From positions 158,368,331-158,432,330 of the forward strand of contig CM040118.1 of assembly GCA_022559845.1 (NCBI GenBank): DNA of 64,000 nucleotides, in the 5' to 3' direction. This stretch comes from Amorphophallus konjac (Eukaryota > Streptophyta > Magnoliopsida > Alismatales > Araceae). Below, piece by piece: positions 40,155 to 49,677 of this stretch (its first letter is position 1; every line of letters starts with the position of its first letter). The notes under the pieces are model-generated. The model ran no database searches. It was not told the DNA's origin and saw only the letters and a program-made list of their open reading frames with translations. The position numbers were made by a program, and so were the translations under genes.

Positions 40155-42311
40155 ATGTGGACGAACGGTCAAGGAAATGCCAGTGGTCCTAGATCCTCCA
40201 TGGCCGAAGGTCAATCCATTAGTCGCCCTCCGTATTTTGATGGTAGTAACTATTTGTTTTGGAAGAACAGGATGGAAGTGTTTATCAGGGCTCAGAGCCA
40301 TAAACTGTGGAGAGTAATTACTGTGGGGCCATATGATCTGCCACCAAACGAGGATGCTTGGACAGATGACCATGTCAAGCTCTCTTCACTCAACTGGATG
40401 GCGCTGAACATCATCCAGTGTGCTGTTCATCCAGAGGAGTATGCCCGTATATCTGCCTACAAGACTGCCAAGCGAATGTGGGATGAGCTGCAATTGATCG
40501 ATGAAGGTACAGCTCAAGTGAAAGCCTCGAACGTAAACATCTACACTTCTAAGTATGAAATGTTTAAGATGAATGCAGATGAGAATATAACTGAAATGTA
40601 TGCCAGGTTGTCCTTGATCACAAACACACTTAAAGGGCTAGGGAAGGATCTTGCTGAGGCAGATATAGTCAGGAAAATTCTTAGATCATTATCCCCGGCA
40701 TGGCACACTAAGGCCATTGTGATTGAGGAGTCAAAAGATCTGACTATCTTGACTGTGAATGAACTCATAGGATCCCTTATGACCTATGAGATGAATTTCC
40801 AAGGAGGTGGAGAAGGAAGTGAGAGGAAGGCTAAGAATGTGGCTCTAAGGGCATCCCGCAACAAGGGTAGCAACAGCGGGAGCAGTAGCAGTAGCCCCGA
40901 GTCCGAGTCTGAGCTTGAAGCTTTTTCAAATCTTGACCAGGAGGAGCAGGCAATGCTCACTAGACAGTTCAGAAAATTTTTGAAGAAAAAGGGAAAGACC
41001 TTTAGGAAGAAGAAGCCACACTCTTTCAACAAGAATGCTGAATTTACTAGTTACAGGGATAAAAATCCTAAGAGACTGACTTGTTTTAATTGTAACAAAC
41101 AGGGACATATGAAAGGCGAATGTCCAGACCTCCAGAAGAAGGGTCCCTATCTTCAGAAGAAGAACACAAAGATGCAGAAGAAGAAGAAGCCACAGGCGAT
41201 GGTCTGCACATGGAGTGAGGAAGAAGAAGATCCCGAAGACACTTCCTCAGAAGAATATGAAGATGGAATTTGCCTTATGGCAAACAGTGAAGAGGAGGTA
41301 ATAAATATTTTTGAAAATTTCTCAATTGATGACTGGGAGGATGCTTATGGTGAATTGTTAGATAAATTTAATTCTCTTAGTAAAGAGCACAGAGTTCTGA
41401 AAAGAAAATTTAACACAAATGTTGAAGAACAAACTCAGGTCTGTGAGAAAAATGAGAAGCTAAAAGAACAACTAGAAGAAATGACCTCACTAAGGAAAGA
41501 AAATGATAAGCTCAAGGGAGAAATTCAAGAAAGTCAAAATCAGCTCAATGAATTCAAAACTAAAATTGAAAAAAGCAAGAATGAAATTAGAGTGAACTCA
41601 GAGAAATATGAAGCTGTGAAGAAAGTAAATGCTGAACTTCTAAAAAATTCTGAGTCCCTTCAAAAGGAGCTGGAAGACAAACAGAAATTCTTAGAAAAGT
41701 TTGTCCAAGGGAAAACTAGTTTAGATGCTATACTAGGGACTAGGGTCAATTTCAATAAGGAGGGTCTAGGCTATGACCCAACCAACAAGAGACCCTTGCA
41801 ATTCAAGACCATCACCTTCTGCCCAGAGAAGGGAAAAGAGAAGCTGGACACACCATCCAGCTCAAACAGCACTAAGGGAGTTCAAAGTCCTAAAGAAAAC
41901 ACAAAAACCAGTGCTGGACAACAATTTAAGATGGGAATGAATTTTATGAAGAATATCACTAAGCCCACTCACCAGAACACAAATGGTAGATGGACCAAGG
42001 AAGTGAATCAGAATAAGAGCTGGAAATACAACAATCAGATGGGTCCAAACAGGACCTACAGGAGAAATAATTTTCATGGTCAAAAATATGTTAATCAACA
42101 AGCTTACAGGAAATTTCCTAGGAATAGGAAGACTAATGAGTGGAATAGAACTCACTTCTCCAGTCCAGCTGGATTCAACTTTAATAAACCAGAAAGCAAG
42201 GTGCCAGAGAAAACCATGCTGAAGCAAGTCTGGATACCTAAACACTTGATCAGAGATTTGAACAATGTCTTTGGACCCAACTCATCGTGGGTTCCAAATC
42301 ACTCTGCTTGA
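40155..42311 (+). CDS. Copia (Sirevirus-type) Gag, intact frame
   Basis: About 718 codons from ATG 40155 (MWTNGQGN); an in-frame ATG at 40131 overlaps the primer site and is unlikely. The N-terminal UBN2-type capsid is clear: FDGSNYLFWKNRMEVFIR, AKRMWDELQLIDEG and MTYEMNFQ. CCHC knuckle CFNCNKQGHMKGEC lies near 41083-41124. A long coiled coil (about residues 400-540) is rich in Lys/Glu, followed by a basic Asn/Lys-rich tail. Extended coiled-coil Gags are typical of Sireviruses. It ends at TGA 42309, and pol follows in another frame. This is the only undamaged ORF of the element. Confidence 0.92.
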   Translation: MWTNGQGNASGPRSSMAEGQSISRPPYFDGSNYLFWKNRMEVFIRAQSHKLWRVITVGPYDLPPNEDAWTDDHVKLSSLNWMALNIIQCAVHPEEYARISAYKTAKRMWDELQLIDEGTAQVKASNVNIYTSKYEMFKMNADENITEMYARLSLITNTLKGLGKDLAEADIVRKILRSLSPAWHTKAIVIEESKDLTILTVNELIGSLMTYEMNFQGGGEGSERKAKNVALRASRNKGSNSGSSSSSPESESELEAFSNLDQEEQAMLTRQFRKFLKKKGKTFRKKKPHSFNKNAEFTSYRDKNPKRLTCFNCNKQGHMKGECPDLQKKGPYLQKKNTKMQKKKKPQAMVCTWSEEEEDPEDTSSEEYEDGICLMANSEEEVINIFENFSIDDWEDAYGELLDKFNSLSKEHRVLKRKFNTNVEEQTQVCEKNEKLKEQLEEMTSLRKENDKLKGEIQESQNQLNEFKTKIEKSKNEIRVNSEKYEAVKKVNAELLKNSESLQKELEDKQKFLEKFVQGKTSLDAILGTRVNFNKEGLGYDPTNKRPLQFKTITFCPEKGKEKLDTPSSSNSTKGVQSPKENTKTSAGQQFKMGMNFMKNITKPTHQNTNGRWTKEVNQNKSWKYNNQMGPNRTYRRNNFHGQKYVNQQAYRKFPRNRKTNEWNRTHFSSPAGFNFNKPESKVPEKTMLKQVWIPKHLIRDLNNVFGPNSSWVPNHSA

Positions 42312-42324
42312 TGTATCTGTGTAG

Positions 42325-43854
42325 GTCGGCCTGGCAGCTGAAGACAACAAGTGGTACCTCGACAGTGGCTGCTCCAGGCATATGACAGGAGACCGATCCA
42401 AGTTTAGCAAGATAGAGATGAAGCCAGGGGGTTTGGTCAAGTTTGGAGGAAAGAACAAAGGTAAAATAATTGGAGTTGGTACAGTAGGTAAGTCTTCCAC
42501 AAACTCCATTGAAAAAGTCTTACTTGTGGAAGGGCTTCAACACAACCTGATTAGTATTAGTCAGTTATGTGACAGGGGTCATAGGGTTGTATTTGATGAT
42601 AGTTCATGCAAAATGCTTGAAATAAATTCTGATGTGGTTAAATTTGTAGCCAACATGATTAATAATGTCTACATTGTAGACTTAGATGAGGAATCTGAAT
42701 CTACTATTTGCTTATCTACCAACTCTGAAAATGATGCTTTTGAATGGCATAGACGTCTAGGTCATGCTAGCTTTACAACTTTAAATAAATTGGTCAAGCA
42801 TGATTTAGTTAGAGGTATGCCTAGAATTAAATTCAACTCGATATCAAAAACATGTGATGCATGTGCTCTAGGCAAACAGACCAGAAATTCCTTTAAATTA
42901 AGATCTGAGCCATTGTCTTCTAGACCAATGGAACTTCTTCATATGGACCTTTTCGGTCCCACTAGAACTCAGAGTCTTAATGGAAACAGGTTTGGCTATG
43001 TCATCATAGATGACTTCTCTAGATATTCATGGATATTTTTCTTAGCCAATAAGAGTGATGCATTTTAAAAGTTTAATCTGTTTTTCAATAAGGTCAAACA
43101 AGAAGGGAAATACAAGGTCTGTTCTATTCAATCAGACCATGGAGGTGAGTTTGAAAACTCCATGTTTACTGATCTTTGTGAAAAAGAGGGACTGACTCAC
43201 AGGTTTTCTTCTCCCAGGACACCTGAACATAATGGGATTGTGGAGAGAAGAAATAGAACTGTGGTGGAGATGGCCCGAACCATGTTGATTGAAAGTAAAT
43301 TACCTAGAAGGTTTTGGGCAGAAGCGGCCAATACAGCAACTTACATAATCAACAGGGCCATGGTAAGACCCATTCACAAGAAAACACCCTATGGGCTTCT
43401 AAAAGGTAAGAAACCAAACTTGTTTCATTTCAGAATCTTTGGAGCAAAATGTTTTATTCATAACAATGATAAGAAAGATTTAGACAAGTTTGAAGCTAAA
43501 AGCTCCCCAGGAATATTCTTGGGTTACTCCGAAGTGTCAAGGGCATATAGGGTATTTAACATATCAGATCAGAAAGTGGAAGAGTCTCAACACATCCTTT
43601 TTAGTGAAAAGAAAGATGTTTCTAATGTTGAAAATCTTGACAGTGATTCCAATCATGATGGGGATTTTCTAGAAGACCAACAAGAAGAAGAGAAGACTCA
43701 GCCGAGTGGAGAAACAAATTCCCCCAATCAGGAAGGGCCAAGAGAAACAGGTGAGTCTTCAACAAACGTTAGATTTCTTAAAGACCATCCATTAGATAAA
43801 GTCATAGGCAATCCTGAAGATCCTCTTCGGACTAGGTCTCATTTAGAAATGTGA
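42325..43854 (+). pseudogene. Copia protease and integrase, one stop
   Basis: No ATG; the frame opens after TAG 42322. Protease KWYLDSGCSRHMTGDRSKF starts near 42350. The GAG-pre-integrase zinc site is EWHRRLGHASF ... CDACALGKQTR (about 42745-42890). The integrase core has HMDLFGPTRTQ, YVIIDDFSRYSWIFFL, SDHGGEFEN and TPEHNGIVERRNRTVVEMAR. A TAA at 43066-43068 interrupts the core. The frame ends at 43852 in a linker, where RT continues in another frame. The protease cuts Gag-Pol; the integrase inserts cDNA. Confidence 0.9.
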
Positions 43855-45416
43855 ATAATGATGACTTAATTGCTTTAGTCTCACAAATTGAACCCAAAAC
43901 AGTAGAAGAGGCCTTGGCTGATCAAGCTTGGGTCAATTCTATGTGTGAGGAATTAGGTCAGTTTGAAAGGACTAATGTCTGGGAGCTTGTCCCAAGACCA
44001 GATGGTATTAATATCATAGGAACCAAGTGGGTGTTCAAAAATAAGATGAATGAAGATGGAATCATCTCAAGGAATAAGGCCAGATTAGTAGCCAAAGGCT
44101 ACTGTCAGGAATTCGGTGTAGACTTTGATGAATCCTATGCACCTGTTGCTAGGATGGAAGCTATAAGATTGTTGCTTGCCTTTGCTTGTTCAAACAATAT
44201 AAAACTCCAACAAATGGATGTTAAAAGTGCCTTTTTAAATGGAGTCATTAAAGAAGAAGTGTTTGTTGAACAACCTCCTGGATTTCAATACTCTCCTCAA
44301 CCTAACCAAGTTTTCAGGTTAAACAAAGCCTTGTATGGTCTAAAGTAGGCTCCAAGAGCATGGTATGAAAGATTGTCTGAATTTCTGATCAGCAAGGGCT
44401 ACAAAAGAGGTAAAGTTGATCAAACTTTATTTACCAAGGGCATAAATAGAGATCTCATCATAGTTCAGGTATATGAAGATGACATTGTATTTGGATCAAC
44501 TAAGCATGAACTATGTGATGAATTTTCTACCATGATGTCTGCTGAATTCGAAATGAGCTTGGTTGGTGAACTAAAATACTTTCTTGGATTGCAGGTACAG
44601 CAGCTAGAGGATGGGTGCTTCATCAACCAAACCAAATACACAATGGAACTGTTCAATAGGTTTGGTATGGAAAACTTAAAGCACATTACAACACCCATGG
44701 GCACCAATACCTCATTGGATGCAGATAAGACAGGTAAAGAAGTAAATGCCAAACTTTATCGAGGTATGATTGGATCACTTCTTTACTTGACAGCCTCTAG
44801 ACCAGATATACAATTCAGTGTAGGAATGTGTGCAAGGTATCAGTCTAGACCTACTGAATTACACTTAGCTGCAGTTAAAAGAATCTTCAGATATTTGTCA
44901 GCTACTCATTCTCTTGGTTTATGGTTTCCTGCATCTCACACACTTAACTTAGTAGCATACACAGATGCTGATTATGCAGGCTGTAAACTAGACAGGAAAA
45001 ACACTAGTGGCCATTGTGAATTCTTGGGTGGGTGTTTAGTGTCTTGGGGCTCCAAGAAACAACATTCTGTGGCCCTCTCCACTGCAGAAGCTGAATATGT
45101 GACTGCAGGGAGTTGTGGAACACAAGTAATATGGATTAAACACCAGCTCCAGGACTACCAAGTAGACCTGGGGTGCACACCAATCTATTGTGATAATACT
45201 AGTGCCATCAATATTGCTAAAAATCCTATTTTGCATTCATGAACCAAACACATAGAGATAAGACATCATTTTATAAGAGATGAGGTGTCTAAGAATAATT
45301 TTGAACTGATTCATGTAGGCACAGATAATCAGATTGCTGACATATTCATAAAACCTCTGGATAATGAAAAATTCACCACATTGAGAAGAGAATTAGGCTT
45401 ATTCAAATTGTCTTAA
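43851..45416 (+). pseudogene. Copia RT and RNase H, two stops, RT motif YEDD
   Basis: RT: WVFKNKMNEDG, ARLVAKGYCQEFGVDFDESY, PVARMEAIRLLLAFA and MDVKSAFLNG. The box normally YVDD reads YEDD at 44472-44483. RNase H: AYTDADYAGCKLDRKNTSG, WGSKKQHSVALSTAEAEY, CDNTSAINIAKNP. Stops lie at 44346-44348 (after ALYGLK) and 45240-45242 (after NPILHS); sequence beyond each is still homologous, to TAA 45414-45416. A frameshift near 43850 separates it from integrase. RT would copy the RNA; this copy cannot. Confidence 0.92.
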
Positions 45417-46921
45417 TTATGAAGCCTGTTCTTGTTGTGAGGGGGAGTTGGGTTTATCTGATGATGAGCCTTATGTCATGCTGGTTTAAGGGGGAGTTCA
45501 GAATGGCTGCTGGTTAGCTTTCAGGAATGCTTTGAGTAAGGGGAAGCTTTGAGATTATGCTGGATTGTTTTATTGAGGAATGCTATGTCTTAGGGGGAGC
45601 TGAGTTGAAATGTGAGAAGAGAACTTCTTTGACCGATTCAAAAGGATTGTCTAGATGTGTAACTTTGCTGGTTTTTGCATGACTGATCTAGTGTGGTTCT
45701 CTCAAACAGTAGAGTGTCACTTATCTCTTAAGTCTATAAGTCAGTGACTCTAAAATCCAGTTAGAATCTTTCCTTTGGTACTCCTTCAGAGATCTGGACT
45801 AATTACATAAAGTATATCTTCCTACATTGTCTTTGATTTTGGTTCAGGCCAAAACCTATATGTCTTGATATCTGACCCAATCAGCTTGAAATCTAGACTT
45901 CAAGACTCAATTCAAGAAATAGTCCTTCTGGTATTATTTTCAATCATTCTATCTCTTTAACTCAAGGACTTAATTGAACAAACATGTTCTGTTTTGATCA
46001 CTGAGAAACTGGGAGCTTCATCAATGAAATGAATATTTCTCCCATGTCATGAGGTGTCAAATGCTTAAAATGAATGAAAAGACATGACAGAGCAATGGTG
46101 GCTTGCTGGTGAGTAACTGGGGACTCTGGCCTCTAATCAAGGTGTTTCCTCATGTCAAAAGCCACAGTTACTAACTCTGTTCCTTAATAAAAAAAAGGAA
46201 AGGAAGTAATGAGGTATTCACTCTGAGTAACTGGGGATTCAGGCCTCTAATCAAGGTGTCTCCCTAATGTCAAAGGAGTGAACTACCAACTTACTCATTG
46301 ATCTTCTTGAAAATCATCTCAAAAAGAAAAAATTCCTTGTTGTTATGCAACTAATGGATTGCTTGTCCTCAATACCTTGAGAACACCTCTCTGATTTCGT
46401 CTCTTGCTGTCTTGTGGGATAGTTGAATGATCAGCTATATCTGGCCATACTTGTTAAACTCCTACTCTAATTCATACACTATGTATGTTGATAAACTTTT
46501 CTATCATTCTACTTCTCTATTGTGTACTGGAGTTTAAAGAATCTTCTCTTGAGATTAGAAACTCACTTATTCGCTTAAGACCTACTAGTGACTTTCTGCA
46601 CTAAGAAGTTACTGCCCTTATTTTTCATGTTTCCAGCACTGTCATACATTCTGTATCTCTTTTTGTTGATGTCAAAGGGGGAGAGAAGTCTGCTATATCA
46701 GTGAGTCTTGGATTTGTCTTGAGCTTTGGGGGAGTCATGTTGCTTCCGGGAAGATATGTTTATGAGTTGTGGGGGAGATGAGAGTGTGTGGGAGGGAATG
46801 CTTAATTCACTTGCATGAGCATGCCTTGAATTTACTCTGCATGTTGCAACTGATATTAATTTCTTGTTGAACTTTGATATTGCTTGATTCATAGTGTTGC
46901 CATCATCAAAAAGGGGGAGAT
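45417..46921 (+). other. Copia 3' noncoding region with repeated polypurine-like motifs
   Basis: No env-like ORF. GGGGGAG or near copies occur at about 45441, 45491, 45594, 46676, 46729, 46771 and 46911; the last, AAAAAGGGGGAGA (46908-46920), is the functional tract next to the 3' LTR. A direct repeat of about 60 bp starts with GAGTAACTGGGGA near 46111 and 46226. Multiple polypurine-like copies are described for Sireviruses. Confidence 0.8.
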
Positions 46922-49622
46922 TGTTGCATCCCTATGGTTTTGATGATGTCTCACACTATAAATCAATCTACGATCTCTAGATTTATGCTGGTTCATCATG
47001 TAAGTGTGTACAGTTCATATGATGTTTCATAAGTTCATCTATATACACTCTGCTCAGTTAGAATGAACAAGTAGTGGGTCGACGCATCAGCAAGGGTGGG
47101 TCGACGCATCAGAACATTGAGTGTCTGGGTACTAAAGTCTATACACCAGCTTGATCGATTAAGTCTGTACATTGGCATATCATCTTCAAGTCTGTACATC
47201 GGGCACCTTCTAACTGAAGTCTATACACTGGTCTTAATACTCTAAGTCTGTACACTGCCCGACCAATTAAGTCTGCACATTGCCAAAGTTAGTACAGCTC
47301 AACTCTATACATCCTTCCAAGCTTCAACTCTATACACTGCTATAGGAACCAAGTCCATACACTCTCCCATTCAAATCCTTCTAAGTATGTACATCGTCTT
47401 CGCACCTGCAAGTCTATACATTGGACTTCATTTTACCAAGTCTATACACTGGACTTTGTTTTACCAAGTGTGTACACTTCATACGTTTTCCTACGCTTTC
47501 CTGGTCAAGTCTATACAGCGCTAAGTCTCTACATTGCATTCAGCTAACACGTTCAAAGCCTCAAAGTCTGTACAGCGTGAAGTCTAAACATTAGCTCAGG
47601 GGCTTCAAGTCTATACATTGAACTGTTCTTCAAAGTCTGTATAGTGGCTTTGAATCACCAAGTCTGTACATCGCTTCAAGCGATTCAAGTCTGTACAGTC
47701 TGCCTTCATATTCAAAGTCTCTACATCGCTTCAAGCGATTCAAGTCTGTACAGTCTGCCTTCATATACAGAGTCTGTACATCGGTTCTTCAGCATCTCAT
47801 GCATCGTCTCACTCTTCCAAAGTCCATACACTGACTCAAGCTTGTCGAAGTCTAGACATCGCCGTTGGGCATCAAAGTCTGAACACTGGCCTCTTGCTTC
47901 AAGTCTATACATTGGGTTGTCCGACCAAAACTCTATACATTCGGTTGTTATATCTTGAGTCTATACAGTGCTCACAGCACACTCGTTCCAAGTCTGTACA
48001 CTGGTTAGGCTTCGTGAAGTCTATACAGTGGCTGAGCAATGTAAAGTCTACACATTGGTAAGGCTAGTTCATGCATTGTTCATCATCTGTCTTGTTCACT
48101 ACGTCGACGCTGACACTAGATGCGTTGACGCATTGGCCAGTTGCCAAGGGTGTGAGCATCTCGCTTGAGGAGCTGAGGCGACGCTGCACGAAGGAAGCGT
48201 TGACGCCTTGGGCTGATGTCCAAAGGTCTTTTGATCAACATCAAGTATGTACAGCATGAAGTCTGTACATTGGTTTTGTCTTGAACAAAAGGCCTAAGTC
48301 TATACACTCGTTTGTTAGACCTTCAACTATGTACATTGGTTGAGTCTATACACTGAAGACGCTGAAGACCTCTAAGTCTATACACTCTCACATGATACAC
48401 ACTTGGTTAACTATTGTTTCAAGTCTATACACTCTCTCACGTTGTACACACTTACTCAGTTGATGTTTCTGAAGTATATACACTTGTGTTAATAGCCTGA
48501 ACTAACTAAGTATATACATTCCTTATGTCTCTGTCTGCAGTCGATTCAGGCTGATGATTGGGCACGTGAACCGAGGTTGGCACCTGGCACGTGATCCAAG
48601 AAACCATGAACATGACATGTGGATGGCAGCCCAGTCAGGATGCTACCATGTGGTCAAAATTCAAATGATCTGGCAAAAAGTTCATGGGCGGGAACCTGGC
48701 AGCCACACGCCCAATATCTGCTATAAATATGAAGCTTCATCCTTCAGTAGAACAGTGATCGTGAAAAGAAAAAGCAGAAGCCATTGGTGTGAGTTTGCAC
48801 GATGCAGAAAGGAAAAAGAGCAGAGAGTTCCATATTGTCCAGATCCGAGAGGAGTATGTTCGAGAGAGAGAGAGAGAGCAGTGTCTGTGGTTTGATGAAT
48901 TGCTTCCTTTGAAGCTACATTTGTATTGGTTTCAGAACCGACTGCTTCTTCATTGGTCTTTGTTTCTATTTTGTTTTCGTTTTATTTTGTTCATTCTTCT
49001 GATTCGAATTGGTTCCCCTCCGGTGTGTGGAGGAAGGGAGTGTTACTCCGGTTTCCCTCTGGGTTGCAGAGGAAGAGAGATCGGTGATCTCTGGTGTTGC
49101 TAGTGACAGGTTGTCATTAGCAGGTTCCCTCCGGTGCGTGGAGGAAGGGAGAGGTGTGTCCGGTTCTGTTCTAGCTGGTAGCTGGAATAGGTTTCAAGTT
49201 CTGTGGGTAGCAGAGCTTGGTTAAGGGATTTGTTTCCCTTGGTTGTTCAAGCTGTGTGGCAGCATGTTGTTCGCAGACTAAGTCTGCAGTGTTCTAGCTT
49301 TATCTAGTGGAATCCTCATTCTAGTTGGAGTGAGGGGTGGATGTAGATTGCGGACTGCAATCGAACCACCTAAAAATTGAGTGCCTCTTCTGTGGTTTGC
49401 TGTTATTATCTGCGCTCTCCATCTGCTCGTCTCTTTGCCTCCATGTGATCAGTTCTTCATTCTCATTTACTTATACTACCTTGTTTGGTGACTGCGTTTG
49501 CATTTCTCTGTGTGTGGGTTCAGGAGGGGCGTAGCTATAGAATTAATTTTTCGCCTAAGTTTTTACAAATTGGGAGTGATCTATTCATCCCCCCCTTCTA
49601 TATCACTCTTGCTGCGCTAACA
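46922..49622 (+). repeat. Copia 3' LTR
   Basis: 2701 bp, same ends as the 5' LTR, about 50 substitutions by hand count; the length difference probably lies in the (GA)n tract near 48863. It carries its own AAGTCTRTACA array (47134-48525). Confidence 0.95.
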
Positions 49623-49627
49623 CAATG
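49623..49627. repeat. Target-site duplication CAATG, right copy
   Basis: Matches 37426-37430. The next 50 bp (49628-49677) hold no gene, and then PMD gene B ends. Confidence 0.93.
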
Positions 49628-49677
49628 AATATCTGAATACAAGTGTGAAGGTGGAGGAGTACAAGTAAGTCTCTCTC

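Larger units (their letters stand above)
37431..49622 (+). mobile_element. Complete Ty1/copia retrotransposon, Sirevirus type, 12192 bp
   Basis: LTRs 37431-40129 (2699 bp) and 46922-49622 (2701 bp), initiator-Met primer site, gag, then protease-integrase-RT-RNase H in copia order, a polypurine tract and CAATG duplications. A long coiled-coil Gag, very long LTRs and multiple GGGGGAG copies before the 3' LTR are Sirevirus traits. About 50 LTR mismatches by hand count (about 1.9%) suggest under a million years at usual plant rates. Pol has three stops, a frameshift and an altered RT motif, so it is inactive. Confidence 0.95.

Noticed and set aside
42312..42381. Ribosomal frameshift site between copia gag and pol
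   Set aside because: Gag and protease are in different frames, but no heptamer or homopolymer slippery site is evident between 42289 and 42325; an indel is equally likely.
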